DNA of 64,000 bases from Deltaproteobacteria bacterium (GTDB lineage: Bacteria; Desulfobacterota; Desulfarculia; Adiutricales; Adiutricaceae): assembly GCA_031264145.1 (NCBI GenBank), contig JAISEK010000129.1:1-64000 (forward strand). The letters run 5' to 3'. Made by a program: the position numbers and the translations under genes. The notes beneath the pieces are model-generated. The model did not search any database and had not been told where the DNA came from. It was given only the letters and a program-made list of their open reading frames with translations. Below are positions 17,853 to 27,211 of this stretch, piece by piece. Position 1 is the stretch's first letter. Each line of letters starts with the position of its first letter.

Positions 17853-18348
17853 GGATCGACAATCTCCTTGTAACGTGTGGCGATTTGGGGAAAAACCCCG
17901 GAAAGTCCGGCCTTGGGGACGCGGCCCGGCCCCAAGAGGCGTCAATGCCGGCAAGGACGATGCGCGGCCCAGCCAGGGGCCACTCTTTTACTCCAAAAAA
18001 AAAGAAATCAGCGACGGATCTAGACAATTATGAGGGGGAAAAACAGCCTGAGGCGGCCAAAAAAACCGAGAACCCGCTGAGCCTGACGGCTAAGGATACC
18101 TTGCGGTCGGCCAGGGCCGGAACCATCATGGCCGCGCGCCCGTCAGCCTTTCCCTCCGCCACCGGCCTGGCCTGGGGTCCCCCAGGAAAATCACTGGATT
18201 CTCCCTGGGCCTGGCGGCGCATGGGTCTGGGGGTCGGAATCGGGTCTTTAGGATTGGTTATATACCAAAAATACCCTGGTTGCAACATCTTCCTCGCGCC
18301 GCGGGGCCGGTCCCCGGCCCTGGCCAACCGGCCTGGCGCGGGTGATTA
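17853..18348. other. Intergenic region between HU and gatA
   Basis: About 500 bases without a gene, between two minus-strand genes. It would carry the HU promoter and the 3' end of the gat transcript. A possible minus-strand promoter lies at 18257-18285. A GC-rich inverted region near 18296-18340 follows gatA but lacks a T-run. Confidence 0.45.
18257..18285 (-). promoter_or_regulatory. Possible promoter for HU
   Basis: On the minus strand TTGCAA (18285-18280) and TATAAC (18262-18257) are 17 bases apart. It points toward the HU gene but would leave a leader of about 400 bases, so it may not be the main promoter. Confidence 0.3.
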
Positions 18349-19803
18349 TCACAGGCCCGGCGGATCCCCCAGAGGAGGGAGGATCCTTTCGAGCGCCTTG
18401 GCCGCCGAGAGGAGCCCGGCCTCGTCGAAGGCCCGGCCCATCAGCTGCAGCCCGACCGGCAGGCCGCCGCCCAGGCCGGCCGGCATCGAGAGGCCCGGGG
18501 CCCCGACCAGGTTCAGGGGCAGCGTCATCATGTCCAGCTGGTAGGCGGTCAGGGGATCGTCGGTGAAGGAGCCGAAGGGCCAGGCCGGGATGGAGGAGAC
18601 CGGGGCCAGGAGAAAGTCGCAGCCCTCCAGGGCCTTCCGGTAGTCCTCCTGGATCAGCCGGCGGACCTGGGCCGCCTTCCTGAAGTAGGCCTCGTAGTAG
18701 CCGCTGGAGAGGACGAAGGTGCCCAGCATGATGCGGCGCCTGACCTCCTGGCCCAGGCCCTCGGTCCGGCTGTCGCGGTAGAGGGCCAGAAGCCCAGGAT
18801 CGCCGCCGGACCGGTGGCCATAGCGGACGCCGTCGTAGCGGGCCAGGTTGGTAGAGGCCTCGGCGGCGGCCAGGATGTAGTAGGTGGCCACGCTGAACCT
18901 CAGGTTTGGCATGGGGACGGCCTTGAACCTGACCCCGGCCCCGGCTAGCTCCCTTCTGGCCCGCTCCAGGACCCCGAGCACCAGGGGGTCGAAATCAGCC
19001 GCCCAGAGCTCGTCCGGGAGGCCCAGGGTCAGTTCACCCGGCCTGGCCTCCGCGACGTTGGCGTAGTCGCCGACCGGGCGGCCGGAGGCGGTCGAGTCCA
19101 GGCCGTCGGGACCAGCGATGGCCGCCAAGACCAGGCCCAGGTCATCGACGCGGCGGGCCAGTGGGCCGGCCTGGTCGAAGGAGCTACCGTAGGCGACTAT
19201 CCCGTAGCGGGAGACCCGTCCGTATGTGGGCTTCAGGCCCAGGCAGCCGCAGAGGGCCGCCGGCTGGCGGATGGAGCCGCCCGTGTCGGTCCCCAGGCCG
19301 GCCGGGACCTGGAAGCCGGCCACCGAGGCCGCCGCCCCGCCGCTGGAGCCGCCTGGGACCCGCCCCGGGTCCCAGGGGTTCCTGGTCGGGCCGAAGGCCG
19401 AGAACTCGGTCGAGGAGCCCATGGCGAACTCATCGCAGTTGGTCTTGGCCACGATGACCGCCCCGGCCGCCCTCAGGCGCCTGACGACCGTGGCCTCGAA
19501 GGAGGGCCGGTAGTCCTCCAGGATCCTGGAGCCGGCCGTGGTCGGGGCCCCCTTGAGGCAAAAGACGTCCTTGACCGAGACGGGCAGCCCCCAGAGGGGC
19601 CTGGAGGGGTCGTGGCCCTCCCGGTCGAGATCCCTGGCCCGGTCCAGGGCCTCCTGGCCCAGGACCGCCAGGCAGGCCCCCAGCCTAGGCTCGGAGAGGC
19701 GGATCCTTTCCAGGGACGCCGAGACCAGATCGGTCGCCGTGAATTGGCGCTTGGCCAGGCCCTGGGCCGCCTGCCCGAGGCCCAGACGCCAGAGTTCGGT
19801 CAT
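18349..19803 (-). CDS. gatA: Aspartyl/glutamyl-tRNA amidotransferase subunit A
   Basis: A 484-residue amidase subunit that releases ammonia from glutamine to convert mischarged Glu-tRNA(Gln) or Asp-tRNA(Asn). The amidase triad is present: Lys78 in VSVKDVF, cis-Ser153 in GGSSGG and Ser177 in DTGGSIRQP. Length matches the family. It is last in the gatB-gatC-gatA minus-strand operon, 32 bases after gatC. Confidence 0.97.
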   Translation of the reverse strand: MTELWRLGLGQAAQGLAKRQFTATDLVSASLERIRLSEPRLGACLAVLGQEALDRARDLDREGHDPSRPLWGLPVSVKDVFCLKGAPTTAGSRILEDYRPSFEATVVRRLRAAGAVIVAKTNCDEFAMGSSTEFSAFGPTRNPWDPGRVPGGSSGGAAASVAGFQVPAGLGTDTGGSIRQPAALCGCLGLKPTYGRVSRYGIVAYGSSFDQAGPLARRVDDLGLVLAAIAGPDGLDSTASGRPVGDYANVAEARPGELTLGLPDELWAADFDPLVLGVLERARRELAGAGVRFKAVPMPNLRFSVATYYILAAAEASTNLARYDGVRYGHRSGGDPGLLALYRDSRTEGLGQEVRRRIMLGTFVLSSGYYEAYFRKAAQVRRLIQEDYRKALEGCDFLLAPVSSIPAWPFGSFTDDPLTAYQLDMMTLPLNLVGAPGLSMPAGLGGGLPVGLQLMGRAFDEAGLLSAAKALERILPPLGDPPGL

Positions 19804-19835
19804 AGGGGCTCCTTAGATGGTGCTTGGGGGCCAGG

Positions 19836-20132
19836 TCAGAAGACGCGGGGGACGCTGAAGAAGCGCCCGACCCTCTCGGGGGCCTGGCCCAGGATGTCCT
19901 CGGCCTTCCGCCCGTCCAAGGCCGGCTCGTCCGGCCTGGGCGGCTCCGGGTCCACCATGGGCGAATACAGGGGCTCGACCCCCTCGGTGTCGGCCTCGGC
20001 CAGGATGTCCATGTAGCCGACGATCCTCGAGAACTCCTCCACCAGGGCCCGGACGTCCCCCTCACCGGTCCCGGCCAGCTCCAGCCGGGCCAGCCCGGCC
20101 ACGGCCCTGGCCGTGGTCTCGTCAATTCCCAT
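19836..20132 (-). CDS. gatC: Aspartyl/glutamyl-tRNA amidotransferase subunit C
   Basis: A 98-residue GatC, the small subunit that wraps around GatA and stabilises the complex. It has the usual start (IDETTARAVAGLARLEL), the FSRIVGYMDIL helix, the acidic EADTEGVEPLY segment, and the C-terminal FFSVPRVF tail. The start overlaps the end of gatB by 11 bases, which implies coupled translation. Confidence 0.95.
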   Translation of the reverse strand: MGIDETTARAVAGLARLELAGTGEGDVRALVEEFSRIVGYMDILAEADTEGVEPLYSPMVDPEPPRPDEPALDGRKAEDILGQAPERVGRFFSVPRVF

Positions 20133-21585
20133 CGCCGTCCCCTCCCTGCCGGCCCAGGCCGGCCATGGCCGCCACCAGGGCCTCGCCGGCCCCCTTGGGG
20201 TCGGCCGCGCCCCGGCTCCTGCGCATCACCTGGCCGACCAGGAAGCCCAGGATCTTCTCCTGGCCCCCGAGATACTTGCCGACCTCCCCCGGATGGCTGG
20301 CCACCACCTCGGCGGCCAACTCCGAGAGGGCCCCCCTGTCGGAAATCTGGAGGAGGCCCCTTTCCCTGGCCAGCTCCCCGGGGTCGGCCCCGGTCTCGAA
20401 GAGCTCGCCGAAAAGCTCCTGGGCGGCCCGGCGGCCCAGGACGCCCTGGTCCAGGAGCTCGGCCAGCCTGGCCAGGCCCCCTGGCCCGAGGGCCGACGAC
20501 TGGACCGGGACGCCGTCCCTCTGGCAGGCCGGGAGCAGGAGCTCGGCCATGAGGGCGCCAATCCTCCCTGGCCCGTCATAGATGGCCGCGGCCCGATCGA
20601 AGTACTCCACCGCCCCCTTGCGGTCCATGAGAAGGGCGATGGCCTCGTCCCTGAGCCCCTGGCCCCGGAGCCTCGCGGCCGTCTCCTCGGCCGGGGCCGG
20701 GAGGCTGGCCCTCAGCTCCTCAAGCAGCCCGGGGGCCACCATGACCGGCGGCAGGTCCGGCTGGGGGAAGTAGCGGTAGTCGTGGGCCTCCTCCTTGGAC
20801 CGCAGGGTCCGGGTCTCGTGCCGGTCAGGGTCGAAATGGAGCGTCTCCTGGAGGACCGGCCGGCCGGCGGCGTAGAGCCCAGCCTGGCGCTTGATCTCGT
20901 ACTCTATGGCCTGGCCGACGTAGCGGAAGGAATTGAGGTTCTTTATCTCGCCCCTGACCCCCAGGCGGGTCTCGCCCCTGGGCCTCAGGGAAATGTTGAC
21001 GTCGCAGCGGAACTCGCCCTCCTCCATCCGGCCCTCGGTCACCTCCAGCCGGACCAGGAGCGCGTGAAGCTTGCGGAGGAACTCCATGGCCTCGGCCGAC
21101 GAGCCCAGGTCGGGCTCGGTCACTATCTCAATCAGCGGGGTGCCGGCCCGGTTCAGGTCCACCAGGGTCCGACCCCTCCTCGGGTCGTGCACGCACTTGC
21201 CGGCGTCGTCCTCCAGATGGATCCTGTTGAGCCTGATCGTCCTGGGGCCATCGGGGCCCTGGATGTCCAGAGAGCCCCCCTCGCAGATGGGCGGGTCGAT
21301 CTGGGAGGTCTGGAAGCCGTTGGGCAGATCGGGGTAGAAGTAGTTCTTCCGGGAAAAAAGGGACCTCTCGTTGACCCGGCAGCCCATGGCCAGCCCGGCC
21401 TTGGCCGCCAGCTCCAGGGCCTTGCCGTTCATCCGCGGCAGGGCCCCGGGCTGCCCGGAGCAGATCTCGCAGATGAGCGTGTTGGGCTCGGCCCCCGGAT
21501 CGATGGGGCAGGTGCAGAAGAGCTTGGTCCTGGTCTTGAGCTGGGCGTGGATCTCAAGCCCTATGACTGGTTCCATTTCCGTCAT
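20122..21585 (-). CDS. gatB: Aspartyl/glutamyl-tRNA amidotransferase subunit B
   Basis: A 487-residue GatB, the ATP-dependent kinase/transamidase subunit. Family motifs are VIGLEIHAQLKTRTKLFC with a following Cys cluster (LICEICSGQPGALPRMN), FSRKNYFYPDLPNGFQTSQ, EDDAGK, DLNRAGTPLIEIVTEPD and KNLNSFRYV. The C-terminal YqeY-like domain ends with FLVGQVMRRSRGAADPK. It is the first gene of the gatBCA operon. Confidence 0.97.
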   Translation of the reverse strand: MTEMEPVIGLEIHAQLKTRTKLFCTCPIDPGAEPNTLICEICSGQPGALPRMNGKALELAAKAGLAMGCRVNERSLFSRKNYFYPDLPNGFQTSQIDPPICEGGSLDIQGPDGPRTIRLNRIHLEDDAGKCVHDPRRGRTLVDLNRAGTPLIEIVTEPDLGSSAEAMEFLRKLHALLVRLEVTEGRMEEGEFRCDVNISLRPRGETRLGVRGEIKNLNSFRYVGQAIEYEIKRQAGLYAAGRPVLQETLHFDPDRHETRTLRSKEEAHDYRYFPQPDLPPVMVAPGLLEELRASLPAPAEETAARLRGQGLRDEAIALLMDRKGAVEYFDRAAAIYDGPGRIGALMAELLLPACQRDGVPVQSSALGPGGLARLAELLDQGVLGRRAAQELFGELFETGADPGELARERGLLQISDRGALSELAAEVVASHPGEVGKYLGGQEKILGFLVGQVMRRSRGAADPKGAGEALVAAMAGLGRQGGDGDGN

Positions 21586-23095
21586 TTTTACCCCCGGCCG
21601 CCAACGGCCGCCGTTGCCGTCCCCCGGCAGCTAGACTCCCCCGGCTGGCCGCCCTATTCCCGGGCCGGCCCCTTCCCTGGCCATCGTCCGTTCGACAGCC
21701 AATATTAACCAAGCCCCGGCCCCAGGTCAATACCGGGCCAGGGCCAGTGGCCGGTCATGCCGATAAAACCATTGGCCCTGGGGGCAAGACGGACAGGGTC
21801 GTGCGACGCATCTAAATCCGGGCCGGCCAGATTTCGCCTCGGGGCGCGCAAACGTGACACGACTGCGAACCACATGTCTTTTTGGGACAAGAATTGGTGA
21901 GGCCAGTCATGGGTCCAGGTGAAGGGGAGATCGGCAAGGTCAAGTCCTGCCGGCAACAATAAATCAGGGCTTTACCTATAAATAATAACCAAAGTACTGA
22001 TTTTAAAAAAAAGATATCTAACGTTGACCATCATTGCATAGCAATATCCCATTCCATCCAATCACGGAACGGCTTCCTCAAAGCCATGAGACGCCAAAGC
22101 ACCCGCAATCCAATCAATATGGGATTGATCAAGATGCTGTCGTTGATCTCTAATTTTAAACCTAATATTTGGAAGTAGAAGTAGTTGTAATTTATGCATC
22201 TATGTTGCCATAAATAATATTAATGTCATATCAATACTTATTAGATCAAAAATTTCTTTGATTATATCACTGAATTAAACCATTTTTGTATATACCTTAA
22301 AGGGCTGATGAGTGATCTCGACAGAATATCCATCGAGCCCACCATGCTGGAATTTGGAAGCCAGGACCTGGCGGGCCCCCTTCAATTCATCATGACATGA
22401 TCCACGTGGCCTTTAAGAAAAAGGTCATGCGGCTATAATGGCCTGATGCCTAGACTCGTCTCCGACGAGGACGGCATGAGTTCGGTTGACGGGTGAGACT
22501 CCCACTGGCAGAGCGACGAGGCGTTGGGGTCGCTGCCAATGCCGCAGCCGACCAAGGGAAAGTCGCCAGGCCCATCGCCAGCGTCGTGGTCGCCTACGCA
22601 GGGTCAAGCGATACGCCAATGCCGACTCGCATGACGATGCGCTTGACCATTTCTAAAACGATATCTTATAATATTTCGGAAAGGAGAAAACTATGTCGAT
22701 AAACACCTATATGCTCCAGGTCCCCGCATAGAACGTTCAAGCGAAAACATGGCTTCGGCTTACCTAGCCGATGAAGGCTTGGCAATTTCCGTTGCTATCC
22801 ACATCCTAGTTGACCAAAATTGGGAGAGAGGTTACAAGCCGTCTGTTCTCAACTGCACTCCAAATCCGTCCAAGGCCTGGATCAGATCCAAGGCGCAGGG
22901 AGCCGTTGATGATCCAGGGCCTGCCCTTCCCTTGGGGAGGCCTTTGGGCGACTGCGTGATCCATGAGATTGGCAAAAGCTCCGAAAGCTTAATTTCCACA
23001 AGCCTGACATGACACAGAGTAAATATATAATTTCATTTTCGCTGGCAGACAAGCTACCACCAATGAACTTTGGATAAAATCAATGTCAGGATTAT
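21586..23095. other. Long non-coding accessory region
   Basis: About 1.5 kb with no convincing gene. It opens GC-rich, becomes very AT-rich around 21960-22300, then mixed. A good ribosome site (AAGGAG) at about 22680 precedes a 12-codon frame (MSINTYMLQVPA, then stop), probably the start of a lost gene. The remaining frames are too short or biased to call. Confidence 0.45.
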
Positions 23096-23230
23096 ATGAA
23101 TTTTATCACCACGGAAGTGCTAATAAAAAACGACCACAAGCTAAATATCAGTATCGACTTGCCTGAGGACTATCCCATCTGGGCGGCCATTGTCACGTTA
23201 ATCATAAAGTCAAACATGATCAACGTATAA
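23096..23230 (+). CDS. Hypothetical small protein (44 aa)
   Basis: A 44-codon frame, MNFITTEVLIKNDHKLNISI and onward, ending TLIIKSNMINV. It sits just upstream of the antitoxin-like remnant and the MNT/HEPN pair. No ribosome site is obvious. It may be a broken N-terminal part of the same antitoxin-type gene, or not be expressed. Confidence 0.25.
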   Translation: MNFITTEVLIKNDHKLNISIDLPEDYPIWAAIVTLIIKSNMINV

Positions 23231-23256
23231 ATTGACCGGCTAAAATCCGAGACGTT

Positions 23257-23328
23257 GGCAAGGGCAAGGCTTGGATGGCCGAATATTTCGATGCTCCGCT
23301 GGATGACTTCCGATCTATGCCAGTTTGA
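23257..23328 (+). pseudogene. Remnant of a DUF2281-like antitoxin
   Basis: The frame GKGKAWMAEYFDAPLDDFRS ends in a stop at 23326-23328. This matches the C-terminal consensus of small DUF2281-type antitoxins (GxxWMSDDFDAPLEDFxEYM). The upstream part is out of frame, so the gene looks broken. It sits 14 bases before the MNT gene, suggesting successive toxin-antitoxin modules at one site. Confidence 0.5.
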
Positions 23329-23342
23329 TAAGGGGTAAATAT

Positions 23343-23672
23343 ATGCCAGCTACGCAAAAGAAGGATGAAATAGCCTCAATAGTTTCGGTGATCAAAAACA
23401 CTGTTGACTGCGACAAGATTTACTTGTTCGGATCTTACGCCTATGGAGAGCCGACTGAGGATAGCGATTTTGATTTTTATGTGGTAGTACCCGGTGATTC
23501 TGGAAAGACACGCAATTTAAGAAGTAAAATACGCCGGGCTTTGAGTGACGTTACACAAGCATCTGTTGATATTCTGGCCTCTTACGCTGGTAGATTTGCC
23601 GAATTGAGTATTCTTCCCACTCTTGAAAATACAATTGTACACGAAGGAATTTTGTTGTATGAACGTATTTAA
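23343..23672 (+). CDS. MNT-domain nucleotidyltransferase antitoxin
   Basis: A 109-residue minimal nucleotidyltransferase. The catalytic motif is GSYAYGEPTEDSDFDFYV (about residues 30-47) with Asp42 and Asp44 as metal ligands. The ATG at 23343 has AAGGGG upstream. It overlaps the HEPN gene by 14 bases. In type VII toxin-antitoxin systems (MntA/HepT) the MNT protein adds AMP to the HEPN toxin and silences it. Confidence 0.9.
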   Translation: MPATQKKDEIASIVSVIKNTVDCDKIYLFGSYAYGEPTEDSDFDFYVVVPGDSGKTRNLRSKIRRALSDVTQASVDILASYAGRFAELSILPTLENTIVHEGILLYERI

Positions 23673-24069
23673 AGAAGCGTATAAGTGGTTTGATAAGGCT
23701 GAAGCTGATCTCCTAGTTGCCACACAGGTTCTTCATGACTTTAATATCAAAACGATTGATATTTCCTGTTTTCTCTCCCAGCAGGCTGTTGAGAAATCCT
23801 TAAAAGGGTATCTCGTTTGTCAGGGTATCAATCCTCCAAGGACACATGACTTGATTAGACTTCGGGAAATGTGTGCAGAATTTGACGCTTCATTCAATAA
23901 TCTACTCAATTCAGACATTGATCTCTCGACTTATGCTGTTGATACTAGGTACCCTGGCGAAGAAGTGGCAACTGAAAGTGAAGCTGCTTCTGCTCTTGCG
24001 GAGGCAAAGAATGTATACATTTTTTGCACCTCTCAGGTGCAGGCCCTACAAGCTTTGAGTACTAAATAA
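23659..24069 (+). CDS. HEPN-domain protein (toxin of MNT/HEPN pair)
   Basis: A 136-residue HEPN-domain protein. Helices WFDKAEADLLVATQVL and QQAVEKSLKGYLVCQG, followed by PPRTHDLIRL, give the typical small HEPN layout. The usual RNase motif (R, 4-6 residues, H) is not obvious; Arg61 and His63 are adjacent instead, so RNase activity is uncertain. The ATG at 23659 lies inside the end of the MNT gene, so the pair is co-translated. Confidence 0.87.
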   Translation: MNVFKEAYKWFDKAEADLLVATQVLHDFNIKTIDISCFLSQQAVEKSLKGYLVCQGINPPRTHDLIRLREMCAEFDASFNNLLNSDIDLSTYAVDTRYPGEEVATESEAASALAEAKNVYIFCTSQVQALQALSTK

Positions 24070-24466
24070 TCTCTCTAATCAGATCCATAAAAGCCTTAAT
24101 ATAGCATAACAAAATTATATATCATAAATAATTTAATAATATATTAATAAAGAACATTATCCAAGTATTAGCTGATCATTATTTAATTTAATAAGATCAA
24201 ATAATTTTATTAATTTATATCTATAGTTAATAAAATAATAACTAAGTAAATTTAAAAACCTATACGTCTTGTGCGAGCCTTGTGCGGCTGTAGCCTGATT
24301 TAAGCCCGCAGTGCCGGACGAAATAGATGCCGCACAAACGCTCAAAACCCAAGAGCATTTTCTATAAAGTGAAGGTAAATATAATCACCTTCCTAGTAAA
24401 TTCACCAGCCTGTGTATAGCGTCCAACTGAGTAAAGAAATTTTTTTCCTGTCCAAATGAAAAAAAA
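24070..24466. other. AT-rich spacer
   Basis: About 400 bases, very AT-rich from 24080 to 24260, with a more balanced patch at 24270-24360. No gene, promoter or terminator is convincing. Confidence 0.5.
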
Positions 24467-24531
24467 GCCAAACCAGACCCACATTGTCAGCTGGCCAAAC
24501 TAAAGCCAGTGTCCGCAATTGGCGATGCACC
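24467..24531 (+). repeat. Diverged repeat, copy 2 (with 8930-8994)
   Basis: Same family as 8930-8994, including the shared core ACCAGACCCACATTGTCAGC. It lies about 100 bases before the transposase fragment at 24583. Confidence 0.6.
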
Positions 24532-24582
24532 GATGGAGTCCAGATGTATACATGACTAGATCGAAAAGATGTTTTCCTTAAC

Positions 24583-25221
24583 GAGTTTCAAGTCGGCCTT
24601 AGACTGGTACCATCTCGTGGAGAAATTCAGGGAACTTTATGGCATGGCTTTCAGATGCAAGGAGATTGCCATCGAATATCTTGGGACCATCAAGCCGTTG
24701 CCATGGCGCAGCAACATGGACGGGGCGAAGCGTTGATCGCGAACGCAGATGCCTCAAAAACAAAAATATGAAATATCTCAAAAATTTGTCTGATTATTTT
24801 AATCTAGTACCTTGTTTTTATTGGAATGTCTGATAAAATCCGCTCAATTTCCTCAGTGTCAACGTTGGTCTGGTCAGATTAATCGAGCTATCTACACCAG
24901 GCAAATCAAGAAAGACAAGGTACTAGTTCGCTCGTAAATACCAAATACGCCATGCGGGCCTATCTTGGCCTAAGAAGTTCCAGCGGTCTGGCCGAAAAGG
25001 CCAACGACCTGGTTGTGGCCAAACTGCAAAAACATGACTGAATGGCTTGCTCAAAAGAAGGTTCGTTGGGTCTAGCCTCCGTCTCATATGCCTGTCTCAA
25101 TGGTGAGATTAAATCGTTGACCAGGAATGGCATATTCCATTTAGGCCAATTTCGGTTCTACCTCAGGCGGCCTAGTTGGTTTAATTTGCACAGGTGGAAA
25201 TATTTTAGCCGCATGAACCTC
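24583..25221 (+). pseudogene. Decayed transposase (middle and C-terminal parts)
   Basis: Two separated stretches read as transposase. The first (24583-24738) contains SALDWYHLVEKFRELYGMAF, ending at a stop. The second, from about 24949, contains YAMRAYLGLRSSSGLAEKAN and VVAKLQKHD, a stop, then MACSKEGSLGLASVSYACLN. The DWYHLVEK block and the ANDxVVAxxQKHxxMSWSxxGS ending are characteristic of a family of DDE transposases; I cannot name it securely. At least two stops and a frame change show it is inactive. It may be the same family as the N-terminal fragment at 9200. Confidence 0.6.
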
Positions 25222-25417
25222 AGAACCTTGTCACATGAATTTTTCTCGGCACTGTGATATTATTGTTTGTAAACTGACTTATATATTTCAAAACAATTTT
25301 ATTTTACCTTACCTGATTTTTTCATTATAATTATTAAAATTAATCCAACCATCTCGAATATTTTATTATGCCGCCTTTGATTCCGGCCACCGGCAGGATC
25401 ATACCACCGGGGGACAG

Positions 25418-26761
25418 TCATTCAGCCGACGGGCCAGGTGGCGAAGGGGAGCTGGCCTGTTCCTCCAGCTCGAGCAGGAAGCGCCAGGCCGGGACCACCT
25501 CGATCGTGCCCTGGCCAGTCTCAATCAGCTCGCTTTCAAGCCGCGTCACGATGGTCCCGGCCTTCAGTCCCAACTCGGCCATGGCCTCGCCCATGGCCCT
25601 GGTTTCCCTCTCCCTGGTATGCGGGTTGGCCAGGGTCTCGCAGGCCTGGATCAGCCTCCATGACCGGCCTGGCCCCGGGACGATGAAATCGACCTCCCGG
25701 CCGGCCCCAGTCCGATAATAGCGGACCGAGGGACATGCTCGCCTGAGGGCCATGAAGACGATGTTTTCCAGGCGATGGCCGGAGTTTGGCAGAATTCCAG
25801 CCGAGACCGAGGCGGCCAGGGCGTGGTCGACGGAGTAGATTTTCTTGGGATTGGCGTTCGCCCTGGCCAATGACGGATCGAACAGACGGACGGTGAAGAA
25901 AAAAAAGGCGTCCTCAAACCACTCGAGATAATCCGAGACGGAAGCCTTGGGGATCCTGTGCCCCAGGGACTTGAGATAGCCGGCGAGCTTGTTGACGGAG
26001 TAAAGGGAGGCCATGTTTTCAAATAGCCAGTGGGCCAGATCGGTCAGGGCCCTGGGGTGGGAGACGTCATGGCGCTGCACCAGGTCTCGGAACAGCACGG
26101 CCTGGAGATACTCCTGGTGTATCATGATCCTTATCCGAGGGCTTTGGCCGTTGACCTCTGGGAACCCGCCGTCCTCCCAGTATTCGCCGAAGGCCTTCTG
26201 GATAATGAGTCTTTTTTTGTTTGAGGCATAACCCTTGGATGCGATTCCCCTGGAGTCCAGGAATTCCCCGAAGGAAAATGGGAAAAGCTCCCAGGTCAGG
26301 GCACGCCCCCGCATCTGGGAGGCGATCTCCCTTGAGAGCATCGTGGACGATGAGCCGGTCAGAAACACCTGGCACTTTTCCGTGCGCAGAAGACGCTCGG
26401 CAAAGGACTCCCATCCTGGGACGACCTGTATCTCGTCCAAAAAAAAGTAGACCTCCTCGGCGTTCTTCTTTTCCGGGTAGAGGGAGTAATAGGCCTCGCT
26501 GACCAGGCCGATATTCCCGGCGGCCAGGTTGTGGAGCCTGTCGTCAACGAAATTCAGGTGAAGGATGTTCTGTCTCGGTACACCTGAATCAAGCAGTCTC
26601 TGGACACGCTGGAGCATGAGGGTCGTCTTGCCGCATCGGCGGACGCCCACGCAGACGGCGGCCTTGCCCCTGACCGTCTCCAAGGCCAAACGCCTCGGGG
26701 TTCCCGTGTCCAGCTTGGTTTCCTGAAAGTCAAGTATTATCGATTTTAGGATATTGAGCAT
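25418..26761 (-). CDS. AAA ATPase with DUF4143 (AAA_14 family)
   Basis: A 447-residue P-loop ATPase. Walker A is GVRRCGKTTLM (about residues 39-49), Walker B is VYFFLDEIQ and sensor-1-like VFLTGSS follows. The C-terminal half, with LARSNSL-like helices replaced here by DYLEWFEDAFFFF and REVDFIV, is the DUF4143 domain. These stand-alone ATPases are common in genomes with many mobile elements; their function is not established. It stands alone between AT-rich gaps, with GC-rich codon use. Confidence 0.88.
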   Translation of the reverse strand: MLNILKSIILDFQETKLDTGTPRRLALETVRGKAAVCVGVRRCGKTTLMLQRVQRLLDSGVPRQNILHLNFVDDRLHNLAAGNIGLVSEAYYSLYPEKKNAEEVYFFLDEIQVVPGWESFAERLLRTEKCQVFLTGSSSTMLSREIASQMRGRALTWELFPFSFGEFLDSRGIASKGYASNKKRLIIQKAFGEYWEDGGFPEVNGQSPRIRIMIHQEYLQAVLFRDLVQRHDVSHPRALTDLAHWLFENMASLYSVNKLAGYLKSLGHRIPKASVSDYLEWFEDAFFFFTVRLFDPSLARANANPKKIYSVDHALAASVSAGILPNSGHRLENIVFMALRRACPSVRYYRTGAGREVDFIVPGPGRSWRLIQACETLANPHTRERETRAMGEAMAELGLKAGTIVTRLESELIETGQGTIEVVPAWRFLLELEEQASSPSPPGPSAE

Positions 26762-27211
26762 ATCTGGTCCCAGGATTGGTTTTTCCGGCGTTTCCAGGAA
26801 CTGGAAAAAATTATAGCCGGTTTAGGCAAAAACCGTCAATATCCGTTACTGGGTCTCAGCCAGCCGATATCCCCGCGCCTCGTTTCGCCGGATGCCAGGC
26901 CCTCCAGGTCGCCTGGCCCTGTCCCAGGGCACGGCAAGGCAGGTCCAAGCGAGGCTGACTGGACGTCTGTTGGCCGGATGACTTTGACGCAAGCCATCTG
27001 TCCAAGCACATCGCAAATATAGTTAGTCAACGTGGCCTAATCACATAAATAATCAATTTTATTCATCAAAAAATAAATTTTATTCGAGTAAATAATGCTA
27101 AATATATATTTTTTATTACAATATAAATTATAATAAAAATATATATTTATTTTAGTTGACTTAAAAAATATACTATATAATCTGAGAGTATTTATCATAA
27201 AATTATAAATT
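26762..27211. other. Intergenic region between two AAA ATPases
   Basis: About 450 bases. The left half is GC-balanced and the right half (27040-27211) is strongly AT-rich. No gene is supported. Confidence 0.5.
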
